From NCBI RefSeq assembly GCF_000175635.1, contig NZ_ACVP01000015.1:1-64000 (forward strand): a DNA stretch of 64,000 nt, given 5' to 3'. This stretch comes from Corynebacterium tuberculostearicum SK141. Its GTDB lineage: Bacteria; Actinomycetota; Actinomycetes; Mycobacteriales; Mycobacteriaceae. Positions 8,460 through 17,280 of this stretch are shown piece by piece (positions within the stretch are counted from its first letter, which is position 1; each line of letters begins with the position of its first letter). The notes beneath the pieces are model-generated. The model saw only the letters and a list, made by a program, of their open reading frames with translations, searched no databases and was not told the origin of the DNA. The translations under genes and the position numbers were made by a program.

Positions 8460-9131
8460 ATGCATTTAAGCGATCTCCCTGAACGTACCCAGGACTACCT
8501 CAAAGTCCTGTGGGACCTCTCCGAGCACTCCGGCGGCGCGCCCATCGCGCTCAAGGAGCTGGCGGGGCGATTGAACCAAAAGGTGCCCACGGCGTCGGAA
8601 GCCGTAAAGCGTCTCGTTGCCCAAGGGCTGGTGGAACATGAGCGCTACGCTGGCGTTTCGCTGACCCCAGAGGGCCAGGCACTGTCCATGGGCATGGTCC
8701 GCCGCCATCGTCTCCTCGAGACCTTCTTGGTCAAAGAGCTGGGGTACACCTGGGACGAGGTTCACGAGGATGCCGATCTCCTCGAGCATGCATGCTCCGA
8801 TCGCTTCATCGATCGACTCGATCAGCACCTGGGCCATCCTCAGCGCGATCCCCACGGCGATCCCATCCCCGACGCGCAGGGCAGCATCGAGGACCTTGGC
8901 ACGCTCACGCTTGACGACGTCCCCCTTCACACCCCTGTCACCATCGAGCGGGTATGCGACGGAGACACCGAGCTGTTGCGCTACCTCGACAGCCATGGCG
9001 TCGGCCTGGGCGTCGAGGTCGTAGTCGATTCCCGCGTTGCGGGCCTGCTCAACCTGCACGCAGGGGACGAGGAGTTCTCTCTTGCGGAAGTCGCGGCCGC
9101 CGACGTGACGGTGCGCGCTAACGAAGTCTAA
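8460..9131 (+). CDS. mntR: DtxR/MntR-family manganese-responsive repressor
   Basis: 223 residues: winged helix-turn-helix, dimerisation domain with metal ligands, and C-terminal SH3-like (FeoA) domain. Aligned to DtxR, ligand Met10 is replaced by Asp12 (ERTQDYLK) and Cys102 by Asp106 (VHEDADLLEH), while His83, Glu87, His102, Glu109 and His110 are kept. Asp at the first position is the hallmark of Mn sensors such as B. subtilis MntR. The start at 8460 follows a TACGAT element by 7 nt; ATG 8451 and GTG 8418 are alternatives. Matching operators lie before this gene, mntA and mntH. Confidence 0.88.
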   Translation: MHLSDLPERTQDYLKVLWDLSEHSGGAPIALKELAGRLNQKVPTASEAVKRLVAQGLVEHERYAGVSLTPEGQALSMGMVRRHRLLETFLVKELGYTWDEVHEDADLLEHACSDRFIDRLDQHLGHPQRDPHGDPIPDAQGSIEDLGTLTLDDVPLHTPVTIERVCDGDTELLRYLDSHGVGLGVEVVVDSRVAGLLNLHAGDEEFSLAEVAAADVTVRANEV

Positions 9132-10265
9132 TCAGTTCTTAAAGAGCCCTGCGACACCACGACGGTCCACCTTGCCGGGGCCGGTCAGCGGCATCTCAGC
9201 AATGCGGATAATCTCGCGCGGAATCTGCCACCGAGGCAGGTCATCGAGCGCTTCGAGGATGTCGGTGCGCGAGGCCCAGCCGGTGTAAGCTGCGGCGATC
9301 ATCTGGCCAAGACGTGGATCAGGGATGCCCACCACGCATACACTGTCGACGCCCGGTACCTGCAACAAGAGCTGTTCCAGTTGTTCTGGGTGCAACTTCA
9401 ACCCGCCCGAGTTGATGATGCTGTCCAGACGTCCAGTGACGGTGAGTTGACCGTGGGCGTCGAGCTCCCCGGCGTCGGAAGTTGCGAACCAGCCACCGAC
9501 GAAGTCGCGCGATTCCACATTGCGGTAGCCCTGCGCAATGGTCGGCCCGCCCAGGAAAATGCGGTTATCTTCCCCGATGCGCACCTCGGTGCCGGGCAGG
9601 GGAGTGCCGTTGTAGACGCAACCGCCCGCAGTCTCCGAGGAGCCATAGGTGGTTACCACGGTGATGTCGAGCTTGCGCGCAGATTCCAATAGCTGGGGAT
9701 GTGGCGCTGCTCCACCTACCAGGATGGAGTTGAAACGGCGCAGTGCTTGGATGCCGTCCAGCGAATCGAGTGCCTTGTGCAGCTGCATCGGTGTGAGCGC
9801 GGTGTACATGCGGTCCTCGGTGTGGGCGAGTTCTTCTGCTGCGCGGGCGAACTCGGTGATGTTAAAGCCTTGGGACAGGTCGAGGCACAGTGGCTCCACA
9901 CCCGCCACCAACGAACGCACGAGCACCTGGATGCCCGCGATGTGGTGGGCGGGCATGGCCAGTAGCCATTGGCCGGGGCCACCCAGGAAAGAATGGGTGG
10001 CATCCGCACTCGCCACCAGGTTAAGCGGGCTTAGCTGCGCACCCTTCGGTGTGCCCGTGGAACCCGAGGTGGACACCACCAAAGCAATGTCCTCAGCAAT
10101 CGATTCGCCCGCGCGCATGTGGTTGCGCAGCAATTCCGTCCGCGTGCGGTCCGCTGCGGGAAGGGGTAAGAGCGTGGTCTGCCCAGCGATGGCCTTCTCG
10201 AGGTCATCCAAAATTCCTGCGGGATTGCGGGGATCGACTGGGAGTGGGGCGAGGATATGAGTCAC
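9132..10265 (-). CDS. menE: o-Succinylbenzoate-CoA ligase
   Basis: ANL-superfamily adenylating enzyme that activates o-succinylbenzoate as its CoA thioester for MenB. 377 residues, with P-loop motif STSGSTGTPKG (about residues 66-76), the YGSSETAGG motif and the C-terminal GRLDSIINSGGLKLHPEQLE hinge. The stop is immediately adjacent to the convergent mntR stop. A shorter-than-usual N-terminus is normal for actinobacterial MenE. Confidence 0.93.
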   Translation of the reverse strand: MTHILAPLPVDPRNPAGILDDLEKAIAGQTTLLPLPAADRTRTELLRNHMRAGESIAEDIALVVSTSGSTGTPKGAQLSPLNLVASADATHSFLGGPGQWLLAMPAHHIAGIQVLVRSLVAGVEPLCLDLSQGFNITEFARAAEELAHTEDRMYTALTPMQLHKALDSLDGIQALRRFNSILVGGAAPHPQLLESARKLDITVVTTYGSSETAGGCVYNGTPLPGTEVRIGEDNRIFLGGPTIAQGYRNVESRDFVGGWFATSDAGELDAHGQLTVTGRLDSIINSGGLKLHPEQLEQLLLQVPGVDSVCVVGIPDPRLGQMIAAAYTGWASRTDILEALDDLPRWQIPREIIRIAEMPLTGPGKVDRRGVAGLFKN

Positions 10266-10321
10266 GAATAATCAGGTTACCCGGGCATATCGCTCGTCCC
10301 GGGAGGCGGCGCGCCGGGCGT

Positions 10322-11149
10322 TTAGAGCAAGGCCCGCAGCCCCATGCTGAGCAAATAGAACACACCCGCCAGCACCGCGATGCAGCCGCCCGCCGACAAA
10401 CTGAGTGCGGCCGCCAGCCAGAGCCCGCCGCATGCCAGCGCAATGCCCGCGATACCGGCACCGAGCATGAGCTGGGTCGGGCGCTTGATCCACGGCTGCA
10501 ACGCCGCCGCCGGGGCTACCAGCAGCGCCAGGGACAAGATAGTGCCCACCGCGGGAATCACCACCACCATGGTCACGCTGATAAGCGTGAGGGTAAGCAA
10601 GTCATAGCAGCCGGGATTTCCACCTTGTGCGCGGAAGGACGTCTGGTCGAAGTAGAAGGAGACCAACGTCCGGCGAAATGCTACCAGCACGCCAAGGCTG
10701 ACCACCACCAGGGCGCTGACAAACCAGACATCCTGCGCATTGACAGTGGTCAGCGAGCCCACGAGAAAGCTATCCACGTGGATAGGTAGCGGTTGGAACC
10801 AGCGCAGCAACAAGATGCCCAGGGAAAACCCCAGGGTGAGCGTCACGCCGGCGGCAGCGGTCGAAGAAATGCCCTCGACGGTACTCAACCACCGCATAAG
10901 CCAGGCCAAAGGTAGGCAGAACAGTGCCGCGCCCACCATCAAACCCGTGGAGAGATCCAAGCTCAGAAGGTTGGCCACCACTACGCCGAGCACCGCGCCG
11001 GGGAAGATTCCGTGCGACAGGCTCTCGGCGAAAAAGACGCGCTTGCCCATGACCATCAAGGTTCCAACCAAGCCAGATAAACATCCCACAGCAATGGCCT
11101 CAAGGAGGGGCATCCGCAGGATCTCTGGATCAAGATGAGACAGTCCCAT
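10322..11149 (-). CDS. mntD: Metal ABC transporter permease (second permease)
   Basis: 275 residues, about eight membrane helices, ABC-3 family permease of Mn/Zn/Fe importers. It overlaps the upstream permease by one base and is last in a four-gene operon. Two different permeases with one ATPase and one binding lipoprotein match the C. diphtheriae mntABCD arrangement. Metal specificity is inferred from the MntR-like operator rather than from this protein. Confidence 0.85.
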   Translation of the reverse strand: MGLSHLDPEILRMPLLEAIAVGCLSGLVGTLMVMGKRVFFAESLSHGIFPGAVLGVVVANLLSLDLSTGLMVGAALFCLPLAWLMRWLSTVEGISSTAAAGVTLTLGFSLGILLLRWFQPLPIHVDSFLVGSLTTVNAQDVWFVSALVVVSLGVLVAFRRTLVSFYFDQTSFRAQGGNPGCYDLLTLTLISVTMVVVIPAVGTILSLALLVAPAAALQPWIKRPTQLMLGAGIAGIALACGGLWLAAALSLSAGGCIAVLAGVFYLLSMGLRALL

Positions 11150-11979
11150 TAGCTAATTACCCCCTTCAAGCCCGCTAGCGGCACGGTGACAACCAGCATC
11201 AAGCTGACGATTGCCTGCGGCGAAATCTGGTGCGCGGTTTGGGACAGCATGATGGCAAATCCCACCACCACTGCCAGCGTGGACAAGCCCGCAGCCCAGA
11301 AGCACATGCTGCGCGGGGATCCTGCGATCAAGCGCGCCGAGAGGCCTGGAATGACAATAAAACCGATAACCAGCAACACACCCACTGCCGAGCTAGCCGC
11401 CACCACGATTAGGCCAACCGCGACATTCGCAATGAGCTCATAAGCCGCCACGTTGACGCCCATGGCGCGGGCCGCTGCTGTATCGAAAGCGACGAGAATC
11501 TGCATGCGCCAGGTTGTCAGGATGAGCAGTGCCGCAATCACGCAGAGCGTGACGGAGGTTGCCAGCCTGGACTGCGTGACGTCGAGAAGCCGGCCAAACA
11601 TGAGCGCCTCCAGCTGCCCGGACTTGTCGCCATAGGCCAAACTGATGACCACGCCGATGCCGTACATGAAGGTCAGCACCACGGCCGTTCCGGCTTCTAT
11701 ATCCAGCTTCCGCGCTGACTGGCGCCGCCCAGAACCCAGAGAAGCCAGCACCAGCACCGTCACCGTGGCCACCGCGGCCGCACCCGGCACGATGCCCGGG
11801 ATGCCGCCCACGATGAGCCCTACCACGATGCCTGGAAAAACCGAGTGCACGAGGGCTTCCACCGTAAATTCCATGCGGCGGAGATTAACGAGGACGCTAA
11901 TGGCAGCCCCCACAATCGATAGGCACAGCAGGAAGAGGAAGGCATTGCGCAGGTACGGGGCGAAGAGAATCTGCTCCAT
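11149..11979 (-). CDS. mntC: Metal ABC transporter permease (first permease)
   Basis: 276 residues with about eight helices, ABC-3 family. The start codon overlaps the ATPase stop and its stop overlaps the next permease start by one base, indicating translational coupling. With its partner it should form a heterodimeric channel for Mn(II), or possibly Zn(II). Confidence 0.85.
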   Translation of the reverse strand: MEQILFAPYLRNAFLFLLCLSIVGAAISVLVNLRRMEFTVEALVHSVFPGIVVGLIVGGIPGIVPGAAAVATVTVLVLASLGSGRRQSARKLDIEAGTAVVLTFMYGIGVVISLAYGDKSGQLEALMFGRLLDVTQSRLATSVTLCVIAALLILTTWRMQILVAFDTAAARAMGVNVAAYELIANVAVGLIVVAASSAVGVLLVIGFIVIPGLSARLIAGSPRSMCFWAAGLSTLAVVVGFAIMLSQTAHQISPQAIVSLMLVVTVPLAGLKGVIS

Positions 11980-12665
11980 TACAGTCGCGCACCTTGCTCC
12001 ATATAGGTTTCCACTGCTTCCTCGGTTCCCATGGTGTGGACCTTGCCGTCGAGCACAAACGCCGCCCAGTCGCAGGTGTGCTGCGCCAAGATGGGGTCGT
12101 GAGTGGAGACGAGCAGGGCGATTCCTGCTTCCTTGAGATCCGCAATGATCTGAATCAGGATTCGGCGGCTTTCTTGATCAAGCCCGTTGAAGGGTTCGTC
12201 GAGAAGCACCAGCTCCGGGGCCGAAACCAACGCGCGCGCGATGAGCACGCGCTGGCGCTGCCCTCCCGAGAGCTGGCCAAACCGCGTCTCGGCGAGGTGC
12301 TCCATCCCCACTTGTCGCAGGGCATTGAGTACATGGCCGCGATAGCTACGCATGCTCGTGCACCTATGCCACCAGCTCACTGATGGCAAAAGGCCCATTT
12401 CCACGACCTTGTAAGCCGTGACGGGAAAACTCAGGTCGGAGTCTTGGTACTGCGGGACGTAGCCGAGCGAGGCGTCGATGGTGGCCATGCCGCGCAAGGC
12501 AGCCAGGCCAGTGATTGCCTTGAGCAGCGTAGACTTGCCCGCGCCGTTGGCCCCCAGGAGCGCCACGGCCTCGCTCGCGCGGATCTCAAGATCAACGTCG
12601 GTGAGGATATCCCGGGCGCCATAGCCGCAGGTGGCATTGCGCAGAGTGATTAATGGGGAAGACAT
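11979..12665 (-). CDS. mntB: Metal ABC transporter ATP-binding protein
   Basis: 228 residues with Walker A GANGAGKST, Q-loop VPQYQD, signature LSGGQRQRV, Walker B LVLLDEP and a switch histidine (STHD). It powers the two permeases encoded next. It lies 6 nt after the binding-protein gene. Confidence 0.9.
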   Translation of the reverse strand: MSSPLITLRNATCGYGARDILTDVDLEIRASEAVALLGANGAGKSTLLKAITGLAALRGMATIDASLGYVPQYQDSDLSFPVTAYKVVEMGLLPSVSWWHRCTSMRSYRGHVLNALRQVGMEHLAETRFGQLSGGQRQRVLIARALVSAPELVLLDEPFNGLDQESRRILIQIIADLKEAGIALLVSTHDPILAQHTCDWAAFVLDGKVHTMGTEEAVETYMEQGARL

Positions 12666-12671
12666 ATAGAG

Positions 12672-13838
12672 CTACTTGCGCTTGGCGACGTCGAATGCCT
12701 GCAGCGATTCCGGCAACGGTTGCTGTTCGGAGTCCCAGGCGCTGACCAGGGTGTTGATGTTGTGGACGATGGATCCGATGTAGGTCTCGCCCTCACTGCC
12801 TGGCACACCTAGCGAGTCGCCGTACAAAGCGTCGTCGGATGTAACCGCCTTGACGCCTGCGGCGCGGGCGATGGCCTCGATGGACTTCGAGCTGTTGGAA
12901 TTCTCCGCAAAGATGGCCTTGGCACCGGACTCGCGGATCTGCTTTGCCTGCTCGTCGATGTGGCGCGAGGTGGCGTCCTGCTGGTTGTTGAAGTCAGACA
13001 GTGCGGAGCCGATGAACTTCACGCCGTATGCGTTTGAGAAGTAGCCGAAGGCGTCGTGGGAAGAGAAGAGCACGCGGTCTTGCTCAGGAACTGCAGACAT
13101 GGAATCGCTGGCCCACTTGTCGAGGTCCTCCAACTGGTCGGTGTACTTCTTGCCGGCGGCGGTGAAGGCGTCCTTGGCCTGCGGGGAGGCCTGGGACAAC
13201 GTGTTGACGATGTTGTCGACCTGAATCTTGGCCTGCTTCGGGGAGGTCCACACGTGCGGGTCGTACTTGAATTCTGGGGCCTCGCCGTCCTCCCCCGGGA
13301 AAGGCCACGGGCGCGGGCTCACGTGCTCGATGCCCTCGTCGATGGTGTACTTGCCGTTGCCATCGCCCATACCTTCGCTCTTGACGCCCGAGGTCACGGC
13401 CATGACGCCGTGGAAGCCGGAGGAGTCCACGGCTTGGTCGAGGAAGTGCTCGAGGTCGACTCCGTTGACGAACATGTAGTCGGCCTGGGAGAGCGCCTGC
13501 ATCTGCTGCGGGGTCATCTCGTGCTCGTGGGCGCTGGCGTTGGGGGCGAGCAAACAGGTGAGGTCGAGGGTCACTGGGCCCTCGCCGGAGTTGGTCTCCG
13601 CACCCTGGGAGTCGACCTTGTGGAGCTTGAGGCCGCCGGCGGCTACCTGGGTGAGGTAGTCGCAGATCTGGGTAGTCGTGGCCACGGCCTTGACGGTGTC
13701 GCCGTCCTTCGGCTTTGCAGCGTCGATGGATTCCTTCGAGGCGCTGCAAGCGGCGAGGCTGGCGCCGAGTGCGAGGGCGCAGGTGCCTGCGAGAATGCGC
13801 TGTAGGGGCCGGCGTGGGGTGCTGTGATTTGAGTTCAT
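12672..13838 (-). CDS. mntA: Metal ABC transporter substrate-binding lipoprotein
   Basis: 388 residues, cluster A-I (ZnuA/TroA) binding protein: signal peptide with lipobox LAAC, then two alpha/beta lobes joined by a long helix. Likely metal ligands are the histidines of NASAHEHEM, DPHVWTSP and SSHDAFGY plus a late Asp. ATG 13838 follows AAAGGA; an upstream in-frame start would cross the operator region. An MntR-like operator overlaps the -35, and a second small palindrome covers the start codon. Zn specificity cannot be excluded from sequence. Confidence 0.88.
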   Translation of the reverse strand: MNSNHSTPRRPLQRILAGTCALALGASLAACSASKESIDAAKPKDGDTVKAVATTTQICDYLTQVAAGGLKLHKVDSQGAETNSGEGPVTLDLTCLLAPNASAHEHEMTPQQMQALSQADYMFVNGVDLEHFLDQAVDSSGFHGVMAVTSGVKSEGMGDGNGKYTIDEGIEHVSPRPWPFPGEDGEAPEFKYDPHVWTSPKQAKIQVDNIVNTLSQASPQAKDAFTAAGKKYTDQLEDLDKWASDSMSAVPEQDRVLFSSHDAFGYFSNAYGVKFIGSALSDFNNQQDATSRHIDEQAKQIRESGAKAIFAENSNSSKSIEAIARAAGVKAVTSDDALYGDSLGVPGSEGETYIGSIVHNINTLVSAWDSEQQPLPESLQAFDVAKRK

Positions 13839-13845
13839 AATGAAC
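13833..13845. promoter_or_regulatory. Palindrome over the mntA start codon
   Basis: GTTCATAATGAAC is a perfect inverted repeat that includes the mntA ATG. Its half-sites resemble the MntR-like operator halves, so it may be an accessory site. Confidence 0.35.
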
Positions 13846-13877
13846 TTCCTTTGTATTAGGAGAAGTGAACTCAACAA

Positions 13878-13917
13878 ACACTAGCACCCTTGAACTAGAT
13901 TGTTCAACGTAATGAAC
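13878..13917 (-). promoter_or_regulatory. mntA promoter with MntR-like operator (site 2)
   Basis: Operator GTTCAACGTAATGAAC at 13902-13917; read on the minus strand GTTCATTACGTTGAAC matches site 1 at 13 of 16 positions. It overlaps a -35 TTGAAC (13903-13908), with -10 TAGTGT about 18-19 nt downstream. A further TTGAAC lies at 13890-13895. Metal-bound repressor here would block RNA polymerase. Confidence 0.6.
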
Positions 13918-13961
13918 TTAGGTGGTCCTATCTCTTCCTTAAGCTGCCAAAATTTAAAAAT

Positions 13962-13992
13962 GCCTCTCACTTCAATGAGTGAAGTGAGAGGC
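13962..13992 (-). terminator. Intrinsic terminator after the DoxX-like gene
   Basis: A 12-bp perfect stem (13962-13973 with 13981-13992), followed on the minus strand by ATTTTTAAATTTT. It serves the gene ending at 14008. Confidence 0.8.
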
Positions 13993-14007
13993 TAGGAAGC
14001 GGTGGCC

Positions 14008-14196
14008 TTATTTGGCTACTTTTGCCTTTTTGCTGAAGGGGAGCTGATCCAGGGAGCGTATGCCGGGGCCGGCGGCGAGCATCAGGCCCGCGACGGCGAC
14101 GGTCCATTCGGAGAACTTTTGCCAGCCCTGGGCGATGAGAATTACGCCCAGGGCGACGCGTGCTGCGAGCATGACGAATGAGTTGCAGAGTTTCAT
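14008..14196 (-). pseudogene. Internally deleted DoxX-family protein
   Basis: A 62-residue frame. Its N-terminus (ARVALGVILIAQGWQKF) is that of DoxX membrane proteins and its C-terminus (LAAGPGIRSLDQLPF) resembles their last helix end, but the middle roughly 70-80 residues of a normal 130-150-residue DoxX are absent. The reading frame is intact, so a mini-protein could still be made. ATG 14196 is taken; a GTG at 14205 is also in frame. A strong terminator follows. Confidence 0.55.
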
Positions 14197-14287
14197 GTTC
14201 GACACTTTAAGTATTAACTATGGGCATGTCCACAATTGCTTGAGATGTCTCACTCCGGTCCGAGGGCGTCCCACGCCATTTACTCCG

Positions 14288-14437
14288 CTACATGTATGGA
14301 TTGCGCGGGGTGTCCTCCTGATCGAAGGGACGCTCCCCGCTGTCCTGCGCATCCTTGATACGCTTGAGCATCCACACTCGCGAGACGATGACGCCCGCCA
14401 GTGCAAGTGTGGCCAAGCCGATGGCGAAAATCCACAT
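14288..14437 (-). CDS. 49-residue membrane protein downstream of menB
   Basis: A short frame, MWIFAIGLATLALAGVIVSR and onward, ending TPRNPYM. It has one N-terminal membrane helix and a hydrophilic charged tail. AGGAG lies 8 nt before the ATG, and the gene begins 16 nt after the menB stop, so it should be cotranscribed with menB. No family recognised. Conventional gene calling may miss it because of its size. Confidence 0.6.
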   Translation of the reverse strand: MWIFAIGLATLALAGVIVSRVWMLKRIKDAQDSGERPFDQEDTPRNPYM

Positions 14438-14452
14438 CGTGCTAACTCCTGG

Positions 14453-15421
14453 CTAGTAGTAATACGGGAACTGCTCCCACTGCGGGTCGCGCTTTTCGAG
14501 GAATGCTTCTTTGCCCTCGACGGCCTCGTCGGTCATGTACGCCAGGCGGGTCGCCTCGCCGGCGAAGACCTGCTGGCCCATGAGGCCGTCATCGGTCAGG
14601 TTGAAAGCGAACTTCAGCATGCGCTGGGCTGTTGGGGACTTGCCGTTGATTTCGCGGCCCATCTGGATTGCGGCGTCTTCCAAGTCGGCGTGATCGACAA
14701 CCTCATTGACCGCGCCCATCTCATACATCCGCTGGGCATCATAGGTGCGACCCAAGAAGAAGATCTCGCGGGCGAATTTCTGGCCCACCATCTTAGCTAG
14801 GTAGGCCGAACCATAGCCGGCATCGAAGGAACCCACGTCCGCGTCCGTCTGCTTGAAGCGCGCCTCCTGGCGGGAGGCGACCGTCATATCGCAGACCACG
14901 TGCAGCGAGTGTCCGCCGCCGGCCGCCCAACCATTGACCACGGCGATAACCACCTTGGGCATGGTGCGGATAAGGCGTTGGACCTCGAGGATATGTAGGC
15001 GGCCGCCTTCCACCTTCTCGCGGGCGGTGTCCACGGTGGATTCATCCGCGGTGGCGTCATCATGGGCGTGCTCGGTGGCGTAGCGGTACCCGGAGCGGCC
15101 GCGAATGCGCTGGTCGCCGCCCGAACAAAAAGCCCAGCCGCCATCCTTGTCGGAAGGACCATTGCCGGTGAGCAAAATCGTTCCCACATCCGGCGTGCGG
15201 CGGGCGTGGTCGAGGGCGCGGTAGAGCTCGTCTACGGTATGCGGGCGAAACGCATTGCGCACCTCCGGGCGGTCGAAGGCGATGCGCACGATGCCGTTCT
15301 TGCGGCCCTCGCCGTTGAGCCGGTGATAGGTGATATCCGTCAGGTCCTCAAAACCTTCTACGGCATGCCACAATTCCGGGCGGAACGGATTATCGGTGCT
15401 GTATTTTTTCTGCTCGCTCAT
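14453..15421 (-). CDS. menB: 1,4-dihydroxy-2-naphthoyl-CoA synthase
   Basis: Crotonase-fold enzyme that cyclises o-succinylbenzoyl-CoA (the MenE product). 322 residues, the long actinobacterial form, with oxyanion-hole segments CSGGDQRIRG and AAGGGHSLHVVCD and the active-site Asp in DVGSFDAGYGS. Its C-terminus ends in three tyrosines. ATG 15421 starts MSEQKKYSTDNPF and lies 7 nt after a TAAGCT -10-like hexamer. Confidence 0.95.
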   Translation of the reverse strand: MSEQKKYSTDNPFRPELWHAVEGFEDLTDITYHRLNGEGRKNGIVRIAFDRPEVRNAFRPHTVDELYRALDHARRTPDVGTILLTGNGPSDKDGGWAFCSGGDQRIRGRSGYRYATEHAHDDATADESTVDTAREKVEGGRLHILEVQRLIRTMPKVVIAVVNGWAAGGGHSLHVVCDMTVASRQEARFKQTDADVGSFDAGYGSAYLAKMVGQKFAREIFFLGRTYDAQRMYEMGAVNEVVDHADLEDAAIQMGREINGKSPTAQRMLKFAFNLTDDGLMGQQVFAGEATRLAYMTDEAVEGKEAFLEKRDPQWEQFPYYY

Positions 15422-15579
15422 GATGGCCAGCTTAGTGGCAAAAGAAGAATAGTCCCCATTCCCAACCCTCACCCACACACACTGCCCAGCAGGCCGGTAA
15501 TAATCAATACGCGATACTGCGAGGTTGTTGCCCCGCATAATACCCGTGTACGCCATACCAGCGCGGTACTCCATGCCAT

Positions 15580-15598
15580 GGGGAGACTCGAACTCCCC
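15580..15598 (-). other. tRNA T-arm-like hairpin upstream of menB
   Basis: On the minus strand a 6-bp stem encloses TTCGAGT, exactly like a tRNA T-arm, but no matching acceptor, D or anticodon arms could be assembled around it. It may be a relic of a tRNA-associated recombination event or simply a hairpin. Confidence 0.25.
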
Positions 15599-15684
15599 GC
15601 CCCTTAAAGCGCTAAAGGGGGCCAGAGTCCCAGGATTTTCCCCTCCAGGGTGGGGGCCTGCTCGCTGCAGGTGTGTGGGCTACC

Positions 15685-15710
15685 ATCGCGCGCTTTAAGC
15701 AGCGCGCGAT
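15685..15710. terminator. Hairpin after the DIP1984-family gene
   Basis: A perfect 10-bp GC-rich stem (ATCGCGCGCT with AGCGCGCGAT) and 6-nt loop just beyond the stop at 15715. No T-tract follows, so termination strength is uncertain. Confidence 0.45.
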
Positions 15711-15714
15711 ATGA

Positions 15715-16176
15715 CTATCCGTTTTTCAGTTCGGTATTCCAGTTCAGTTGCTGGATGCGGGTATCCAGCTCGCGATACTGCTTAGACAAATCATCGACAC
15801 GCTTGCGCAGATCCGCCACCGGGATGGTGGAGACAAACTTAATCTCGGTGCGGGAATAGCGGTCCGAGCGGGTGCCCGCCCGCTGCGCCAGGTCGTGGTA
15901 GATGCGGCGCTTGCGCAAGAGGCCGTCGCGAAGCGCGAGGGCTTCCATCAAGTTCCTCTTCTCATCAAAGGCGGTGGCGATATTCGTCGCATTAATGGCC
16001 TGCACCAGCTCATCGATGCGCCCGGCCACGCCATCGAGCTCGCGCAGCAGCTCCTGCGGATCCTCATCCGGGGTATCGCCCTCCTGCACGCGGGCCACGG
16101 TGAGCAACCGCTCGTGCAGGCTATTGAGGCGCTCCTGTGCCTGGGCGCGCTCCGCCAATGCCTCAGCTAGCAGCAT
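15715..16176 (-). CDS. DIP1984-family protein (septicolysin-like)
   Basis: 153 residues, almost entirely helical with heptad-like Leu/Arg/Glu patterning (coiled coil). The N-terminus MLLAEALAERAQAQERLNSL and the internal FDEKRNLMEALALRDGLLRKR block are typical of the DIP1984 family. No signal peptide. A strong AAAGGAGG precedes ATG 16176. Function not established. It lies divergently from menC. Confidence 0.82.
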   Translation of the reverse strand: MLLAEALAERAQAQERLNSLHERLLTVARVQEGDTPDEDPQELLRELDGVAGRIDELVQAINATNIATAFDEKRNLMEALALRDGLLRKRRIYHDLAQRAGTRSDRYSRTEIKFVSTIPVADLRKRVDDLSKQYRELDTRIQQLNWNTELKNG

Positions 16177-16247
16177 AATTCCTCCTTTATTGGTATGGGT
16201 TCCCAAAATAGCGCAGAGCGGGGGAGGGGTCAATGGCCGGCGGGCGC

Positions 16248-16253
16248 TACCAT
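16248..16253 (+). promoter_or_regulatory. -10 element TACCAT of menC
   Basis: TACCAT ends exactly 7 nt before ATG 16261, favouring a leaderless start there over ATG 16252, which overlaps the hexamer. Confidence 0.4.
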
Positions 16254-16260
16254 GAAGGCC

Positions 16261-17277
16261 ATGCATATCGATGACGTCCTCGACCGCGCCCACGTAGTCT
16301 CCCTCCCGCTCGCCGTGCGTTTCCGCGGCATTACCACTAGGGAGGCCCTGCTCATCGAGGGCCCGGCCGGCTGGGGCGAGTTCGCGCCCTTCCTGGAATA
16401 CGGCCCGGCCGAGTCCGCCGCGTGGCTGCGCGCCGGGCTCGAGGCCGCCTACGAGGGATTTCCGGAGCCGGTGCGCGATTCCATCGAGGTCAACGCCACC
16501 ATCCCGGCCGTACCTGCCAGCGAGGTTCCGGCCGTGGTGGAGCGCTACCCCGGCTGCCGCACCTTCAAAATCAAGGTGGCAGAAAAGGGCCACACGCTTG
16601 CCGACGACGCCGCTCGCGTCCGCGCCGTCCGCGACACCATCACCCAACGCGGCGATATCCCCATCCTTCGCGTGGACGCCAATGGCGGCTGGAGCGTCGA
16701 TGAGGCGGTCGAGGCCGCGCAGATGATGATGCCGCTGGACTATATGGAACAGCCCTGCACCACCACTGAGGAGCTTGCCCAGGTGCGCGGCCGCCTTATG
16801 CGCGCCGGCCTCTTCGTACGCGTGGCCGCCGATGAATCTATTCGTAAGGCCGCGGACCCGTATCGCGTCGCCGAGTTGCAGGCAGCGGATGTCGCCGTGG
16901 TCAAGCCCGCCCCGCTCGGCGGCGTGCGCCGCGTCCTCGAGGTGGCCCAGCACTTGCGTCAACGCCATATGGACATCACGGTGGCCTCCGCGCTCGACAC
17001 CTCCATCGGTATCAATATGGGACTGGCGGCCGTCGCCGCTCTCCCGCGCATCTACGACGATGAGGACATCGATGTCACCCCGGCCGCTGCTGGACTTGCC
17101 ACCGGCTCCCTCTTTGCAGAAGACGTCACCGCGCCGCGCCCGCTTGTCGATGGCCACCTTCCCGCCGATATCCTCGCCCCCGACCCAGACCGACTCGCTG
17201 CACTCGCCGCCCCCGCCGACCGCCGCGATTGGTGGTTCGACCGCCTCCGTGCCTGCTGGCCGTACCTGACTGACTAG
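16261..17277 (+). CDS. menC: o-Succinylbenzoate synthase
   Basis: Enolase-superfamily dehydratase making o-succinylbenzoate from SHCHC. 338 residues. Visible catalytic parts: the KxK base (TFKIKVAE, about residue 103), metal ligands in RVDANGGW, DYMEQPC and AADES, and the second lysine in VVKPAPLGG. ATG 16261 (MHIDDVLDRAHVV) is chosen because of the upstream TACCAT; ATG 16252 is possible. It ends 3 nt from the convergent gene at 17281. Confidence 0.94.
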   Translation: MHIDDVLDRAHVVSLPLAVRFRGITTREALLIEGPAGWGEFAPFLEYGPAESAAWLRAGLEAAYEGFPEPVRDSIEVNATIPAVPASEVPAVVERYPGCRTFKIKVAEKGHTLADDAARVRAVRDTITQRGDIPILRVDANGGWSVDEAVEAAQMMMPLDYMEQPCTTTEELAQVRGRLMRAGLFVRVAADESIRKAADPYRVAELQAADVAVVKPAPLGGVRRVLEVAQHLRQRHMDITVASALDTSIGINMGLAAVAALPRIYDDEDIDVTPAAAGLATGSLFAEDVTAPRPLVDGHLPADILAPDPDRLAALAAPADRRDWWFDRLRACWPYLTD

Positions 17278-17280
17278 GCT

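Noticed and set aside
15575-15660. Possible tRNA on the minus strand upstream of menB
   Set aside because: Only a T-arm-like hairpin could be formed; no acceptor pair, D-arm or anticodon arm. Kept only as a low-confidence hairpin.
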